Origin: an uncultured Agathobaculum sp.
GTDB lineage: Bacteria > Bacillota > Clostridia > Oscillospirales > Butyricicoccaceae
Direction: 5' to 3'
Assembly (NCBI RefSeq): GCF_944384765.1
Contig: NZ_CALWUM010000003.1
Span: 62,001-126,000 of the forward strand
Length of the DNA stretch: 64,000 nt
Positions within the stretch are counted from its first letter, which is position 1. The number at the start of each line of letters is the position of its first letter. Below are positions 7,737 to 18,649 of the stretch, piece by piece. The notes below the pieces were generated by a model. It worked only from the letters and a program-made list of their open reading frames with translations, made no database searches and was not told the DNA's origin. The position numbers were made by a program, and so were the translations under genes.

Positions 7737-7914
7737 GGGCGGAAATCTGCTTTAAGCCATACTGTTTCAAAAGAGATGCCACCGCTTCATCTGTGCTGAT
7801 CTTGCCTCTGGAAACCTGCTCACACAGACGCAGCGCCCTTTTGCTGGGAAACAGATTTTCAATGGTCTGGGTGGAGAGGGCATAGTCCATTTGCTTTTTT
7901 GTTTTCTGCGTCAT
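7729..7914 (-). CDS. VbhA-type antitoxin of a Fic toxin module
   Basis: This 61-residue protein contains TQTIEN (residues 16-21), which fits the inhibitory-helix consensus [S/T]xxxE[G/N] of class I Fic antitoxins, followed by the VbhA-like stretch ALRLCEQVSRGKISTDEAV. In known modules the motif glutamate reaches into the Fic active site and blocks productive ATP binding. A clear GAGGAGG ribosome site precedes the ATG. The partner gene at once downstream is truncated, so the antitoxin may be an orphan here or act on Fic proteins encoded elsewhere. Confidence 0.82.
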   Translation of the reverse strand: MTQKTKKQMDYALSTQTIENLFPSKRALRLCEQVSRGKISTDEAVASLLKQYGLKQISAHG

Positions 7915-8059
7915 CTCAGATGCCTCCTCTATGGGGAGTTTCTGTATTCAGTATACTGGAGATGATAGAGAAAAGCAAGGCTGGAAACATCTTTCCTCAA
8001 ATCATACATCAAGGCTATTCATTACATGCAAATCTCCTTTTGCTTCAAACCTAAAGTAT

Positions 8060-8094
8060 GGCCCCCCGGTACTCAATTTGAGTGCCGGGGGGCC
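8060..8094 (-). terminator. strong hairpin downstream of groEL
   Basis: A 17-bp stem (8060-8076 with 8078-8094, one G-T wobble) lies between the Fic module and groEL. On the plus strand it is followed by TTTCAT. It probably separates the accessory region from the groESL operon and may end groEL transcripts. Confidence 0.6.
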
Positions 8095-8200
8095 TTTCAT
8101 ACACGCCGGACGTTTTCCTGTGGAATTGTCGTAAGTTTATGGTAAGCTTGCCGATTTCCTTCCGACAGATCCAGTCACATCAACGCTTTGTGGTCTGTTT

Positions 8201-9832
<1,632 letters not shown>

Positions 9833-9845
9833 TTACCTCCTAGAA

Positions 9846-10142
<297 letters not shown>

Positions 10143-10173
10143 CTATAAGAAATAAGATTAACCAATTCAGGAT

Positions 10174-10200
10174 TTAGCACTCTTTTTATCCGAGTGCTAA
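10174..10200 (-). promoter_or_regulatory. CIRCE operator (HrcA binding site)
   Basis: TTAGCACTC (10174-10182), nine spacer bases and GAGTGCTAA (10192-10200) match the CIRCE consensus exactly. HrcA binding here represses groESL until heat stress. A possible promoter, TTGCGT-N17-TAAGAT, lies just upstream on the minus strand. Confidence 0.98.
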
Positions 10201-10302
10201 CTTCGAGTATTATCTTACATCAACTGCGCGAAATACGCAAGGGGTTTTACGGAAAAAGTCGCTAAAAATTTTTGAATAATTTGTGAATTTTGTGGATGAC
10301 TG

Positions 10303-11445
10303 TCAGCGGGAATTAGCAGACCGCCGCGGGGAGTGCTTGAAATACATATGCAGTTCGCATTTGATCATGCCGTTGTACAGCTTGCGGCGTTTGTCCGCCT
10401 TTCGTCCGAAACAGCGTTCAAACAGCGGGTCCGAGCAAAGGATATACTGCTTCATTGGCGACCCGGCCAGCGTCTTTCCAAGTGCTTCATACAGCTTTTC
10501 CGCCGCTTGCAGGTCGAGTAGGCGCTCGCCATACGGCGGATTGGCAAACAGCACACCAGGTTCTTCATAGCTGCGGCTGACTGCGTCTGCCTGCGTAAAT
10601 CGGATCGTATTGGCTACACCTGCCTTGCGCGCATTTTCCATGGATAACTGCACACAGGCCGGGTCGATGTCGCTGCCGGAAATATCAAACTGCGCCTGTG
10701 CATCCACTAAACCAAGCGCATCCTCGCGCGCCTGCTGCCAGACCGCACTGTCAAAGCACGTCCATTTCTCCGCATCGAAGCTGCGCAGCAGGCCGGGCGC
10801 ACGCCGCTGCGCAATCATAGCCGCCTCGATCGCAATGGTACCCGAACCACAGAAGGGATCGGTCATCGCCTCCCTGCCCCGCCAGCGCGCCAACTTGACC
10901 ATGGCAGCTGCCAGCGTTTCGCGCAGCGGCGCAGCATTGCTGTTCGCGCGGTAGCCGCGTTTATGCAGACCGGCGCCCGACGTATCCAGATACAGCTCGG
11001 CCGTATCGTGCATGATGGAGAACTGAATCTGGTATTTTGCCCCGGTTTCCTCAAACCAGCTCTGATGATAGGCCTGTTCCAGCCGGGACACGACCGCTTT
11101 CTTGATGATGCGCTGACAGTCCGGCACGGAATGCAGCACGGAATCCAAGCTGTGGCCTTTTACCGGGAAGGCACCGTCCCGCGGGATGAACTGCTCCCAC
11201 GGCAGGGCGCGTACGCCCTCGAACAAATCGTCGAACGACTTGGCGCGAAAGGCGCCCAGCCGGATCAGCACCCGTTCTGCACACCGTAGATTGAGGTTTG
11301 CCCAAGCGAGCGTTGCCTCGTCCCCTTCAAACAGCACACGGCCGTTTTCCGCGTGCACCTCGGTCAGTTTGCCTCCAAAGCGCAGCTCATCGGCGACAAT
11401 TCCCTCCAGGCCAAACAGCGTCGGGCAGCTCATAATCAGCTCCAT
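10303..11445 (-). CDS. THUMP-domain SAM-dependent RNA methyltransferase (RlmL/YpsC-like)
   Basis: This 380-residue protein has a ferredoxin-like/THUMP N-terminal half (residues about 1-155) and a Rossmann methyltransferase half with DPFCGSGTIAIEAA (SAM-binding motif I) and NPPYGERL (catalytic motif IV). These are the marks of the COG0116 family, which makes N2-methylguanosine in 23S rRNA. The length fits the single-domain Gram-positive YpsC form rather than the long E. coli RlmKL fusion. An AAAGGGG ribosome site sits 7 bp before the ATG. The exact target base is inferred only from family. Confidence 0.88.
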   Translation of the reverse strand: MELIMSCPTLFGLEGIVADELRFGGKLTEVHAENGRVLFEGDEATLAWANLNLRCAERVLIRLGAFRAKSFDDLFEGVRALPWEQFIPRDGAFPVKGHSLDSVLHSVPDCQRIIKKAVVSRLEQAYHQSWFEETGAKYQIQFSIMHDTAELYLDTSGAGLHKRGYRANSNAAPLRETLAAAMVKLARWRGREAMTDPFCGSGTIAIEAAMIAQRRAPGLLRSFDAEKWTCFDSAVWQQAREDALGLVDAQAQFDISGSDIDPACVQLSMENARKAGVANTIRFTQADAVSRSYEEPGVLFANPPYGERLLDLQAAEKLYEALGKTLAGSPMKQYILCSDPLFERCFGRKADKRRKLYNGMIKCELHMYFKHSPRRSANSR

Positions 11446-11469
11446 TTGTTATCCCCTTTCCAGCAAAAA

Positions 11470-11496
11470 GGCTCCTGCCGCAGCCCGGCAGGAGCC
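11470..11496 (-). terminator. terminator of the flippase gene
   Basis: GGCTCCTGCC (11470-11479) pairs with GGCAGGAGCC (11487-11496), and the minus strand continues with TTTTTGC. It lies about 50 bp past the flippase stop and before the methyltransferase start. Confidence 0.85.
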
Positions 11497-11546
11497 ATTC
11501 CATCATATTTCTATGATATCGGGTTCCTTGCATTTTGTCAAGGTGG

Positions 11547-13109
11547 TTACCACATACACAGACGCGGCAGCTGCGGTTTCTCGATCCGGCGGGAAAGATA
11601 GCGCAGCAAACGGATGCCAAGCAGGCGGAGCAGCAGCACATACAGCACACATGCGCCCAATACAGTGAGCGCAAGCGCCGCCACATCTCCCTGACAAAGC
11701 GTGCCAAATGCGCGAAAAAACACACGCGTCCATCCGAATAGTGCCGCACCGCACAGCAGTGGCACGCCAAATCGCCGCACCGGCCGGAGTGCGAATCTGG
11801 TCTTGCAGCACAGGATGCACAGATTGATCAAAAACGCAGCCGTGCCAGTCAGCAGCATAGCGAGCAGATATCCGTAAATCCCAAGCGTGGGCCGGGCACA
11901 CCAGCGATACATCAGCAAAAGCTGACACAGCTCGGCACTGACGCTCGTCACAACACTCAGATGCTGCAGCCCGAGTGCGTTGAGCAGGCTGCCGGTCGCC
12001 ATCTGATAATAGCTGATGATGGCAACCGCGCCCAGCAGCGCGACGTACTCCTCGGTCAGCGGCTGTCGGAAAAACAGCTCGCTCAGCCGCGGTGCCAGCG
12101 GGATCAGCACAGCGGTTGCCGGCACGCCGATCAGCCCGACTGTGGACACCGCGCGGCCGGCCAGCCCCTGTACCCGTTTAGCGCTGCCGACTGCCTGCGC
12201 AGCCGTGATGGCAGGCAGCAGCGCCGTGCATACCGAACTGACCAGTGCGCTGGGCAGCAGCAAAAGCGGCATAGCCATACCCGAGATCACGCCGAGCGCC
12301 GCCAACGCCTGCTCATATGTCAGGCCCGCGGTCATCAGCCGCTGCGGCAGCAGAACTGCGCCCGCAGAGCCAATCAGGTTGCCGATCAGTGCAGAGCCGG
12401 AAAGCGGCAGGGCGATAAAGAAAAACTGCCGTGCGGTCGCGCGGTCAAGCGGTGCTGTCAGCGATACACCGGCCATACTGCGGCGAAACAGCCGTGTAAG
12501 CAATAGTGCGCTGAACACTTCACTGACCACCATGCCTGCGAAAATCAGCATGGCGATTGTGCCGTAATCCTGTCCCTGATAGTGGTACAGCAGTGTGCCG
12601 ACTGAAAGAATCCGGACAAGCTGCTCCCCCACCTCGGATAGCGCAGTATACTGCATACGGTCCAGACCGATAAACAGCGATTTGAAGATATTTTCCACAC
12701 CCGTCAGCGCAAGACACAGCAGCACAAACGGAAACGCTTTGGCACAGCGGCCATCGCCCAGCAGCGTGGCCGCGATGCCGTCGCCGCACAGCAGCACGAT
12801 GGCAGTACAACCCGCACACAGGGTAAAAAACACGCTGAACGCCAGCCGCAGCACCGCGCCGATCCGGCGGCTCTCCCCCCGCGCTTCACTCGCTGCACTC
12901 AGGCGCGAACAGGCCATGGTCACGCCCGACAAGCAGCCTGCGTTGAGCACCAGATAGGCGGAGTTGACCAGCCGGTAGACGCCCAGCCCTTCCGCACCGG
13001 CAAAGTGGCTGAGCAGGATGCGGTAAAAAAAGCCGAGCGCCTGCAGCGCCAGGTTGCCGCAGGCCAGCACGCCGGCAGCGTATAAGACGGTTTTCTTTTG
13101 TATCCGCAC
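11547..13109 (-). CDS. SpoVB/MurJ-like polysaccharide flippase (MOP superfamily)
   Basis: This membrane protein of about 520 residues has roughly 14 hydrophobic segments and starts near VRIQKKTVLYAAGVLACGN, continuing ALGFFYRILLSHFAGAEGLGVYRL, a pattern typical of SpoVB and other lipid-linked oligosaccharide flippases. Such proteins move undecaprenyl-linked sugars across the membrane for wall, capsule or spore cortex. The frame is open back to 13202, but that part contains the tgt terminator hairpin (13170-13195), so I place the start at the GTG at 13109 with GGGG upstream. Which lipid is moved cannot be told from sequence; a sporulation role is plausible given SpoIID and CwlD nearby. Confidence 0.82.
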   Translation of the reverse strand: MRIQKKTVLYAAGVLACGNLALQALGFFYRILLSHFAGAEGLGVYRLVNSAYLVLNAGCLSGVTMACSRLSAASEARGESRRIGAVLRLAFSVFFTLCAGCTAIVLLCGDGIAATLLGDGRCAKAFPFVLLCLALTGVENIFKSLFIGLDRMQYTALSEVGEQLVRILSVGTLLYHYQGQDYGTIAMLIFAGMVVSEVFSALLLTRLFRRSMAGVSLTAPLDRATARQFFFIALPLSGSALIGNLIGSAGAVLLPQRLMTAGLTYEQALAALGVISGMAMPLLLLPSALVSSVCTALLPAITAAQAVGSAKRVQGLAGRAVSTVGLIGVPATAVLIPLAPRLSELFFRQPLTEEYVALLGAVAIISYYQMATGSLLNALGLQHLSVVTSVSAELCQLLLMYRWCARPTLGIYGYLLAMLLTGTAAFLINLCILCCKTRFALRPVRRFGVPLLCGAALFGWTRVFFRAFGTLCQGDVAALALTVLGACVLYVLLLRLLGIRLLRYLSRRIEKPQLPRLCMW

Positions 13110-13169
13110 GGCATAACCCCATTTCACTGCAAGGATATGCCGCGCCCGGACCCGATATGATTGCAAAAC

Positions 13170-13195
13170 AGCCGGGCTTTGCTGCAAGCCCGGCT
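13170..13195 (-). terminator. terminator after tgt
   Basis: AGCCGGGCTT (13170-13179) pairs with AAGCCCGGCT (13186-13195), and TGTTTTGC follows on the minus strand. It begins 8 bp past the tgt stop and argues that the flippase is a separate transcription unit. Confidence 0.85.
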
Positions 13196-13202
13196 GAAGC
13201 AT

Positions 13203-14345
13203 TCAAATTCGTTTTGCCATTTTTTCGCTGTATTCCGCTCGGTACTGCGCAAACGTGCCGCCATCGAGCGCGTCCCGAATCTCCTGCATCAAATGGTTGT
13301 AGAACCACAGGTTGTGCATGACCAGCAGCCGCTGGGACAGCATCTCCCCGCTCTTGAGCAGATGGCGCAGATAAGCGCGGCTGAACCGGCGGCAGGTCGG
13401 GCACTGACAGCCCTCTTCAATCGGCCGGTCGTCGGTCTGGTATTTGGCATTGTTGATGTTCAGAATACCGTTATGCGTAAACAGGTGGCCGTGCCGCGCG
13501 TTGCGTGTCGGCATAACGCAGTCGAAAAAGTCCACGCCGCGGGCCACGCCCTCGATGATGTTGGACGGTGTACCCACCCCCATCAGATAGCGCGGCTTAT
13601 TCGCCGGCGCATGCGGCAGCACAACATCCAGAATATGATACATGGTCTCCGTGCTCTCGCCCACAGCCAGACCGCCGATTGCATAGCCCGGCAGATCGAG
13701 TTCCGCAATCGCCTCCATGTGCTCGATGCGCAAATCATCATACGTGCCGCCCTGGTTGATGCCGAACAGCATCTGATGCGGGTTGACCGTATCCGGCAGG
13801 GTGTTGAGCCGGTCAAGTTCGGCCTTGCAGCGCCGCAGCCAGCGCGTTGTGCGGTCGATCGAGTCCTTGACATAGGCGCGCGGCGCAGGGTTTTCAATGC
13901 ACTCGTCAAACGCCATGGCGATGTCCGACCCCAGATTGGACTGGATACGCATGCTCTCCTCCGGCCCCATGAAGATCTTGCGGCCATCGACATGCGAATG
14001 GAAGGTGACGCCCTCCTCCTTGATTTTGCGCAGCGTAGCGAGCGAAAACACCTGAAAGCCGCCGGAGTCGGTCAGCATCGGGCCGTCCCAGCGCATGAAC
14101 TTGTGCAGGCCGCCCATCTGTTTGACGATCTGGTCGCCCGGGCGGACGTGCAGGTGATAGGTGTTGGACAGTTCGATCTGGCAGCCGAGCTCCTTCAGGT
14201 CAAACGCGTCAACTGCGCCCTTGATGGCACCGGCGGTGCCGACATTCTGAAACACCGGCGTCTGCACTACACCATGCGCGGTGCAGAATTCGCCGCGCCG
14301 GGCACTGCCCTCGGTTTTAATCAACTGAAATGTTCCGATTTCCAT
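13203..14345 (-). CDS. tgt: queuine tRNA-ribosyltransferase (tRNA-guanine transglycosylase)
   Basis: This 380-residue enzyme swaps guanine 34 of GUN-anticodon tRNAs for the queuosine precursor preQ1. The sequence shows the general base region MLTDSGGFQVFSL (about residue 90-102), the conserved GGLAVGES, the nucleophile region FFDCVMPTRNARHG (near 264-277), and the zinc site CQCPTCRRFSRAYLRHL with a later histidine. Length and order match bacterial Tgt. It lies 18 bp downstream of queA, which acts in the next pathway step, so the two form a queuosine operon. Confidence 0.98.
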   Translation of the reverse strand: MEIGTFQLIKTEGSARRGEFCTAHGVVQTPVFQNVGTAGAIKGAVDAFDLKELGCQIELSNTYHLHVRPGDQIVKQMGGLHKFMRWDGPMLTDSGGFQVFSLATLRKIKEEGVTFHSHVDGRKIFMGPEESMRIQSNLGSDIAMAFDECIENPAPRAYVKDSIDRTTRWLRRCKAELDRLNTLPDTVNPHQMLFGINQGGTYDDLRIEHMEAIAELDLPGYAIGGLAVGESTETMYHILDVVLPHAPANKPRYLMGVGTPSNIIEGVARGVDFFDCVMPTRNARHGHLFTHNGILNINNAKYQTDDRPIEEGCQCPTCRRFSRAYLRHLLKSGEMLSQRLLVMHNLWFYNHLMQEIRDALDGGTFAQYRAEYSEKMAKRI

Positions 14346-14363
14346 AATTCCCTCTTTATTGAT

Positions 14364-15389
14364 TTAATAGAGCAGCATACTGTCGCCAAAGGAGAAAAAC
14401 CTGTATTCCGCGTCGATCGCCTGCTGATAGGCGTTCATCACCATCTCGCGCGTGGCGAAAGCGGAGATGAGCATCATCAGCGTGCTTTCCGGCAGGTGGA
14501 AGTTGGTCACCAGGTGATCGACAGCCTTGAACTGATATCCCGGATAGATAAAGATATCCGTCCAGCCAGACTGCGGACGCACATGACCGCTCTCATCTGC
14601 GATGGTCTCCAGTGTGCGGCATGCCGTCGTGCCGACCGCCCAGATCTTACCGCCTGCGTCGCGTGTCTGATTGATGAGGTCTGCGGTGGCCTCGTCCATG
14701 ATATAATACTCCGAATGCATTACATGGTCGGTGATTTCCTCTTCCTTGACCGGTCGGAAGGTGCCGAGGCCAACGTGCAAGGTGACAAATGCCAGTTTAA
14801 CGCCCTTGTCCTGCAGTTCGCTCAGCAGTTCCTTGGTGAAGTGCAGGCCGGCCGTCGGCGCAGCAGCCGAGCCCGGCGTTTTGGAATAGACCGTCTGATA
14901 CCGTTCCGGATCATCCAGTTTTTCCTTGATATAGGGCGGAAGCGGCATGGTGCCGAGTTTGTCCAGGATTTCCAGGAAAATTCCCTCATAGTGGAACCGG
15001 ATCAAACGGTTGCCGTCCGGCTGCACGGTCTCGACCGTCGCTGTCAGCAGGCCGTCGCCAAAGGTCAGTTCGACGCCTTCGCGGGTCTTGCGGCCCGGAC
15101 GGGTCAGGCACTCCCACAGCCCATCCCCCTTATCGGTGAGCAGCAAAACCTCGATCGGCGTTGTTTTGCCGACGGCATGCCCCATCAGACGCGCCGGAAT
15201 GACGCGCGAATTATTGAACACCATGCAGTCGCCCGGCTGCACATAGTCGAGCAGATCGCGGAAATGGCGGTGCGTCACCGAACCGTCCGCCCGGTCGAGC
15301 ACCATCAGGCGCGAGGCATCACGCTGCGCAAGCGGATGCTGCGCGATCAGCCGTTCGGGCAGATCAAAGTAAAAATCACTTTTTTTCAT
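14364..15389 (-). CDS. queA: S-adenosylmethionine:tRNA ribosyltransferase-isomerase
   Basis: QueA transfers and isomerises the ribosyl part of SAM onto preQ1-modified tRNA to give epoxyqueuosine. The protein of about 341 residues begins [20 protein letters not shown], exactly like family N-termini, and contains [25 protein letters not shown] and [10 protein letters not shown], all conserved in QueA. I start at the ATG at 15389; an in-frame ATG four codons earlier (15401) is possible. No ribosome site adjoins either. A strong AAAGGAGG lies further up in front of a 12-codon leader frame whose stop overlaps this ATG, suggesting reinitiation. Confidence 0.97.
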   Translation of the reverse strand: MKKSDFYFDLPERLIAQHPLAQRDASRLMVLDRADGSVTHRHFRDLLDYVQPGDCMVFNNSRVIPARLMGHAVGKTTPIEVLLLTDKGDGLWECLTRPGRKTREGVELTFGDGLLTATVETVQPDGNRLIRFHYEGIFLEILDKLGTMPLPPYIKEKLDDPERYQTVYSKTPGSAAAPTAGLHFTKELLSELQDKGVKLAFVTLHVGLGTFRPVKEEEITDHVMHSEYYIMDEATADLINQTRDAGGKIWAVGTTACRTLETIADESGHVRPQSGWTDIFIYPGYQFKAVDHLVTNFHLPESTLMMLISAFATREMVMNAYQQAIDAEYRFFSFGDSMLLY

Positions 15390-15424
15390 TGCATAAAGCA
15401 TGGGCGCCCGCGCGGAGCGCCCAT
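15386..15424 (-). CDS. possible 12-codon leader peptide of queA
   Basis: An ATG at 15424 follows AAAGGAGG at ideal spacing and opens a frame for [12 protein letters not shown], whose TGA overlaps the queA ATG as ATGA. The start sits in the first arm of a perfect hairpin, ATGGGCGC with GCGCCCAT (15400-15424). This could couple queA translation to leader translation. It may also be chance; no comparison was possible. Confidence 0.35.
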   Translation of the reverse strand: MGAPRGRPCFMQ

Positions 15425-15454
15425 GCCGTTTCCTCCTTTGTTGTTTGCTTACGC

Positions 15455-17152
15455 TCAGCCGGCGATCTCGATACCGGTGAAGTAGAATTTCAGGATATCC
15501 TCATAATCGAAGCCCTGCTGTGCCATGCCGTAGGCACCCCACTGGCTCATGCCGACACTGTGACCCCAGCCCGAACCGTTGAAGGTGTAGCTGGCCGCAT
15601 TAGTGACCTGCTGAGTCGGCTGCTCGGGGTCCTGTGAAGCTGCGCCGGTGCTGTCGATCAGCACGGTTCTGGTGGCGTCATCATAATCCACACCAAATCC
15701 CAGCGCATCACCCAGATCGCGCACGCGGAAATAGTTGTTGCCGTTGATGCGGTAGCCGGTCAGCGAAACCGTCCGCCCGTTAATCACGACCACGGCATCC
15801 GATTCCAGAAAACTGCTGATGGTTTCGGAGACCGACGAGGTCATTTCTCCGCCAACCGTCTGATACACCTGACCGGTGGTGATCAGGATGCGGCCGGTCT
15901 CGGCTTCCCAGGTCACATTGAACTGGCTGTCCGTGCCGGAGAGGATGTACGCAATGTCACGCAGCTTATAATAGTTTTCGCCGTCGACCAGATAGCCTTG
16001 CGGGACAACCGCCTTGCCATCCACAGTCATATTATGTGTCGAAGGGGCAACATCCAGATCGGAAGTCCGTGCGGTAGTCTGCACCGCGGTCTGTGTCACC
16101 GGGACGGCAGCGTTTGCCGCGGCATTGGGGGTAATGGTATAACGAATGCTGTTCAGACCGAATACAGTGCGGCAGTCATCCCGTTGGATGGTGACAGTTT
16201 TGCCGTCGGTATCTGTCACCGTAACCTCATTGACGTTGTCCGTATCCGTACGTTTGGTAACCTCAACATTTGCCACCGTGCCGATCGTGTAACCGGCGCT
16301 CAGCAGCTTCTGCCGGATTTCCTCCTTGGTCAATGTAACGCTCCACGAGCTGTCATAGGTCTCGTACGGATCTTCCTTGCCCTGCAGATAAGGATAATCG
16401 CCGCCCCATACGTTGACAGCATCCTCGGTTGCGCCGCCATCTGACGAGAAGAAATAGCCGACGACCAGATCACCGTTATAGGTCAGATACTGGCCGCGTG
16501 TCGCATCGACCGCTGCATCTGATGCCGCAGTTGCCTTGTTGGCACCCAGATAAACCTGGCAGTTGGTGGTGTTGCACAGTTCATAATACTCGTTGTGCTT
16601 GCTGGTGCCGAGTGCAAAGGAACGCGCACAGACCGCCTGGGCCTTCTGCGCCTCGGCCGGCCAATCCGGATCGATCTCATACGGCAGGACGCCCTTCACA
16701 TAATCCTCCAGCCCGACATAGTTTATAACGGTAATGTTGCTGCCGCTTGCTGGACGGTAGACAAAATCACCGTGCCACTTGTAACCCTTAAACCAGGTCA
16801 GATCGCTGTTGGGGCGAATCGCGATATGATCCGCGCCTGCCGCCGATGTATACAAAACCGCGCCGGTCGCAGTATCGCTCACCTGGAACGCGCTGTCAAC
16901 CAAGCGGATGGTCAGCTGGGTGGCAGAAACCGACTGTACGCCGGTAAAATTCGTGCCGCTCATCGTGCCGATGGTGTAGCCGGTCGCCTCACCTGCAACG
17001 TTTTCCAGCTTAGGGTCGGCAAAACTGCTTGCGCCGCTGATTGTCAGGCCAACGCGCAGCGTGACATCCGTATTGACTGCCGATGCGGGCATGATGCACA
17101 CGCAGGCCAGCAGCATAGCCGCACAAAGCACCGCGGACAAAATCCTCTTCAT
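15455..17152 (-). CDS. SpoIID/LytB-family protein with inserted amine-oxidase-type stalk domains
   Basis: The 565-residue exported protein starts at the ATG at 17152 (AGGAG upstream) with a signal peptide ending near MPASA. Residues about 100-250 carry the SpoIID core: [36 protein letters not shown] and [19 protein letters not shown]. The closing part, [19 protein letters not shown], is at the very C-terminus. Between them sit two copper-amine-oxidase N-like (stalk) repeats, [14 protein letters not shown] and [19 protein letters not shown]. SpoIID-type proteins are lytic transglycosylases acting on stem-peptide-free glycan during engulfment or division. Whether this one is sporulation-specific is not clear from sequence. 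Confidence 0.9.
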   Translation of the reverse strand: MKRILSAVLCAAMLLACVCIMPASAVNTDVTLRVGLTISGASSFADPKLENVAGEATGYTIGTMSGTNFTGVQSVSATQLTIRLVDSAFQVSDTATGAVLYTSAAGADHIAIRPNSDLTWFKGYKWHGDFVYRPASGSNITVINYVGLEDYVKGVLPYEIDPDWPAEAQKAQAVCARSFALGTSKHNEYYELCNTTNCQVYLGANKATAASDAAVDATRGQYLTYNGDLVVGYFFSSDGGATEDAVNVWGGDYPYLQGKEDPYETYDSSWSVTLTKEEIRQKLLSAGYTIGTVANVEVTKRTDTDNVNEVTVTDTDGKTVTIQRDDCRTVFGLNSIRYTITPNAAANAAVPVTQTAVQTTARTSDLDVAPSTHNMTVDGKAVVPQGYLVDGENYYKLRDIAYILSGTDSQFNVTWEAETGRILITTGQVYQTVGGEMTSSVSETISSFLESDAVVVINGRTVSLTGYRINGNNYFRVRDLGDALGFGVDYDDATRTVLIDSTGAASQDPEQPTQQVTNAASYTFNGSGWGHSVGMSQWGAYGMAQQGFDYEDILKFYFTGIEIAG

Positions 17153-17187
17153 TTCATCAACTCCTGTTTTATTTTTTGTGCCTTCTA

Positions 17188-17216
17188 TTGACAAATAAAT
17201 GGCCTTATCTTAAAAT
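17188..17216 (+). promoter_or_regulatory. sigma-A promoter of the asd-dapA-dapB operon
   Basis: TTGACA (17188-17193), 17 bp, TAAAAT (17211-17216). The start of transcription should fall just before the lysine riboswitch. Confidence 0.8.
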
Positions 17217-17238
17217 AAGAACGAAAAGTACATTCACA

Positions 17239-17487
17239 AGATAGAGGCGCGGTTTTCATCAGTATCGCCTGTGAGGGTCTGCAAGCCCAATGAGCAGCCG
17301 AGAAAGGGTCTTCCGCCGAAGCAGGTGCTTGTTGCAGCAAGCCTTTGCTGGACGCTGCCGGAGAATATCCCTGCGTCTGTCATCAGCAGAACTGCCGGTG
17401 GAGAGCTATCCTGTTTAGAAGGCTGCGGTCAATCCGCTTCCTCTATTATAGTATAGGTCATACCGGTTTTTCAACCGGTATTTTTCT
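17239..17487 (+). ncRNA. lysine riboswitch (L-box) with terminator
   Basis: The leader shows L-box landmarks in order: GATAGAGGCGCGG at the 5' side of P1 (from 17239), CATCAGTA, AAAGGGTCTTCCGCCGAAG, GCTGG, CTGTCATCAGCAG and the closing GGAGAGCTATC (17400-17410), with GATAG and CTATC pairing to close P1. A terminator follows: TACCGGTT (17461-17468) with AACCGGTA (17473-17480) and a T-tract. Lysine binding should favour termination before asd. The family match is from memory of the consensus; the downstream lysine genes support it strongly. Confidence 0.93.
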
Positions 17488-17552
17488 TTATTGGCACGGT
17501 AAGGATAAAATATCGCCATATTTTGAAAATCTATTGGAAGGATTTGATATAA

Positions 17553-18635
17553 ATGAACCATTACAAGGTAGGAATCGTCGGTGCGACCGGCATGGTCGGC
17601 CAGCGTTTTACCCTGCTGCTGGAAAACCATCCCTGGTTTGAGGTCGTGGCGCTCGCCGCCTCGGCACGCAACCGCGGCAAGACCTATGCCGAGGCCTGTG
17701 AAGGCCGCTGGAAGATGACCGTCCCCATGCCGGAAAAGTATAAGAACATGGTCATGTATGATGCCACTGCGGATGCCGAAGAAATCGCCTCCCAGGTTGA
17801 CTTCATTTTCTGTGCAGTGGATATGAAGAAAGACGAAATCCGTGCGCTCGAGGAAAAATACGCAAAGCTTGAGTGCCCGGTCTGCTCGAACAACTCGGCG
17901 CACCGCATGACGCCCGATGTCCCCATGATCATCCCGGAGATCAACGCCGACCACGCGAAGATCATTCCGGCGCAGCGTAAGCGCCTGGGCACGAAGCGCG
18001 GCTTCATTGCCGTCAAGTCCAACTGCTCGATCCAGTCCTATGTGCCGGCACTCACCGCACTGATGGATTACGAGCCGACCGAGGTTGCTGTTTGCACCTA
18101 TCAGGCGATTTCAGGCGCAGGCAAGACCTTTGCAACCTGGCCGGAAATGGTTGACAATGTCATCCCCTATATCGGCGGCGAGGAAGAGAAGAGCGAAAAG
18201 GAGCCGATGAAGGTCTGGGGCCACATTGAGGGCGACCATATCGAGCCTGCGACCACCCCGGTGATCACGGCGCAGTGCCTGCGCGTGGCCTGCTCGGACG
18301 GTCACATGGCAGCGGCATTCGTCAAGTTCAAGAACAAGCCCACCAAGGAGGAGATGATCGCGCGCTGGCGCAGCTATAAGGGCCGCGCACAGGAGCTGAA
18401 ACTCCCCTCTGCACCCGAGCATTTTCTGACCTATTTTGATGAGGACGATCGTCCGCAGACCCGTCTTGACCGCGATCTGGAAGGCGGCATGGGCGTTTCG
18501 ATCGGCCGTCTGCGCGAGGATGCTCTGTATGATTACAAGTTTGTCAGCCTGTCGCACAACACCCTGCGCGGCGCGGCGGGCGGCGCCGTCCTGATGGCGG
18601 AGTTGCTTTGCGCTGAAGGCTATATGGACCGTTAA
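17553..18635 (+). CDS. asd: aspartate-semialdehyde dehydrogenase
   Basis: Asd reduces aspartyl phosphate to aspartate semialdehyde with NADPH, the branch point to lysine, threonine and methionine. The 360-residue protein starts with VGIVGATGMVGQRF (nucleotide-binding GxTGxVG), has the catalytic cysteine in VKSNCSIQSY (near residue 154) and the active-site histidine in SDGHMAAAF. Length and the NNSAHRM and PMIIPEIN motifs resemble the archaeal/yeast-type branch. GGAAGG precedes the ATG. It is the first gene behind the lysine riboswitch and lies 14 bp before dapA. Confidence 0.97.
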   Translation: MNHYKVGIVGATGMVGQRFTLLLENHPWFEVVALAASARNRGKTYAEACEGRWKMTVPMPEKYKNMVMYDATADAEEIASQVDFIFCAVDMKKDEIRALEEKYAKLECPVCSNNSAHRMTPDVPMIIPEINADHAKIIPAQRKRLGTKRGFIAVKSNCSIQSYVPALTALMDYEPTEVAVCTYQAISGAGKTFATWPEMVDNVIPYIGGEEEKSEKEPMKVWGHIEGDHIEPATTPVITAQCLRVACSDGHMAAAFVKFKNKPTKEEMIARWRSYKGRAQELKLPSAPEHFLTYFDEDDRPQTRLDRDLEGGMGVSIGRLREDALYDYKFVSLSHNTLRGAAGGAVLMAELLCAEGYMDR

Positions 18636-18649
18636 GGAGGCTGTTTTTT

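Noticed and set aside
10560-10720. Possible tRNA-like cloverleaf searches across GC-rich stretches
   Set aside because: No GGTTCGA-type T-loop with matching acceptor stem was found here or elsewhere in the window; no tRNA or rRNA is reported.
13161-15485. A 774-codon plus-strand frame
   Set aside because: It is antisense to tgt and queA, which are both certain.
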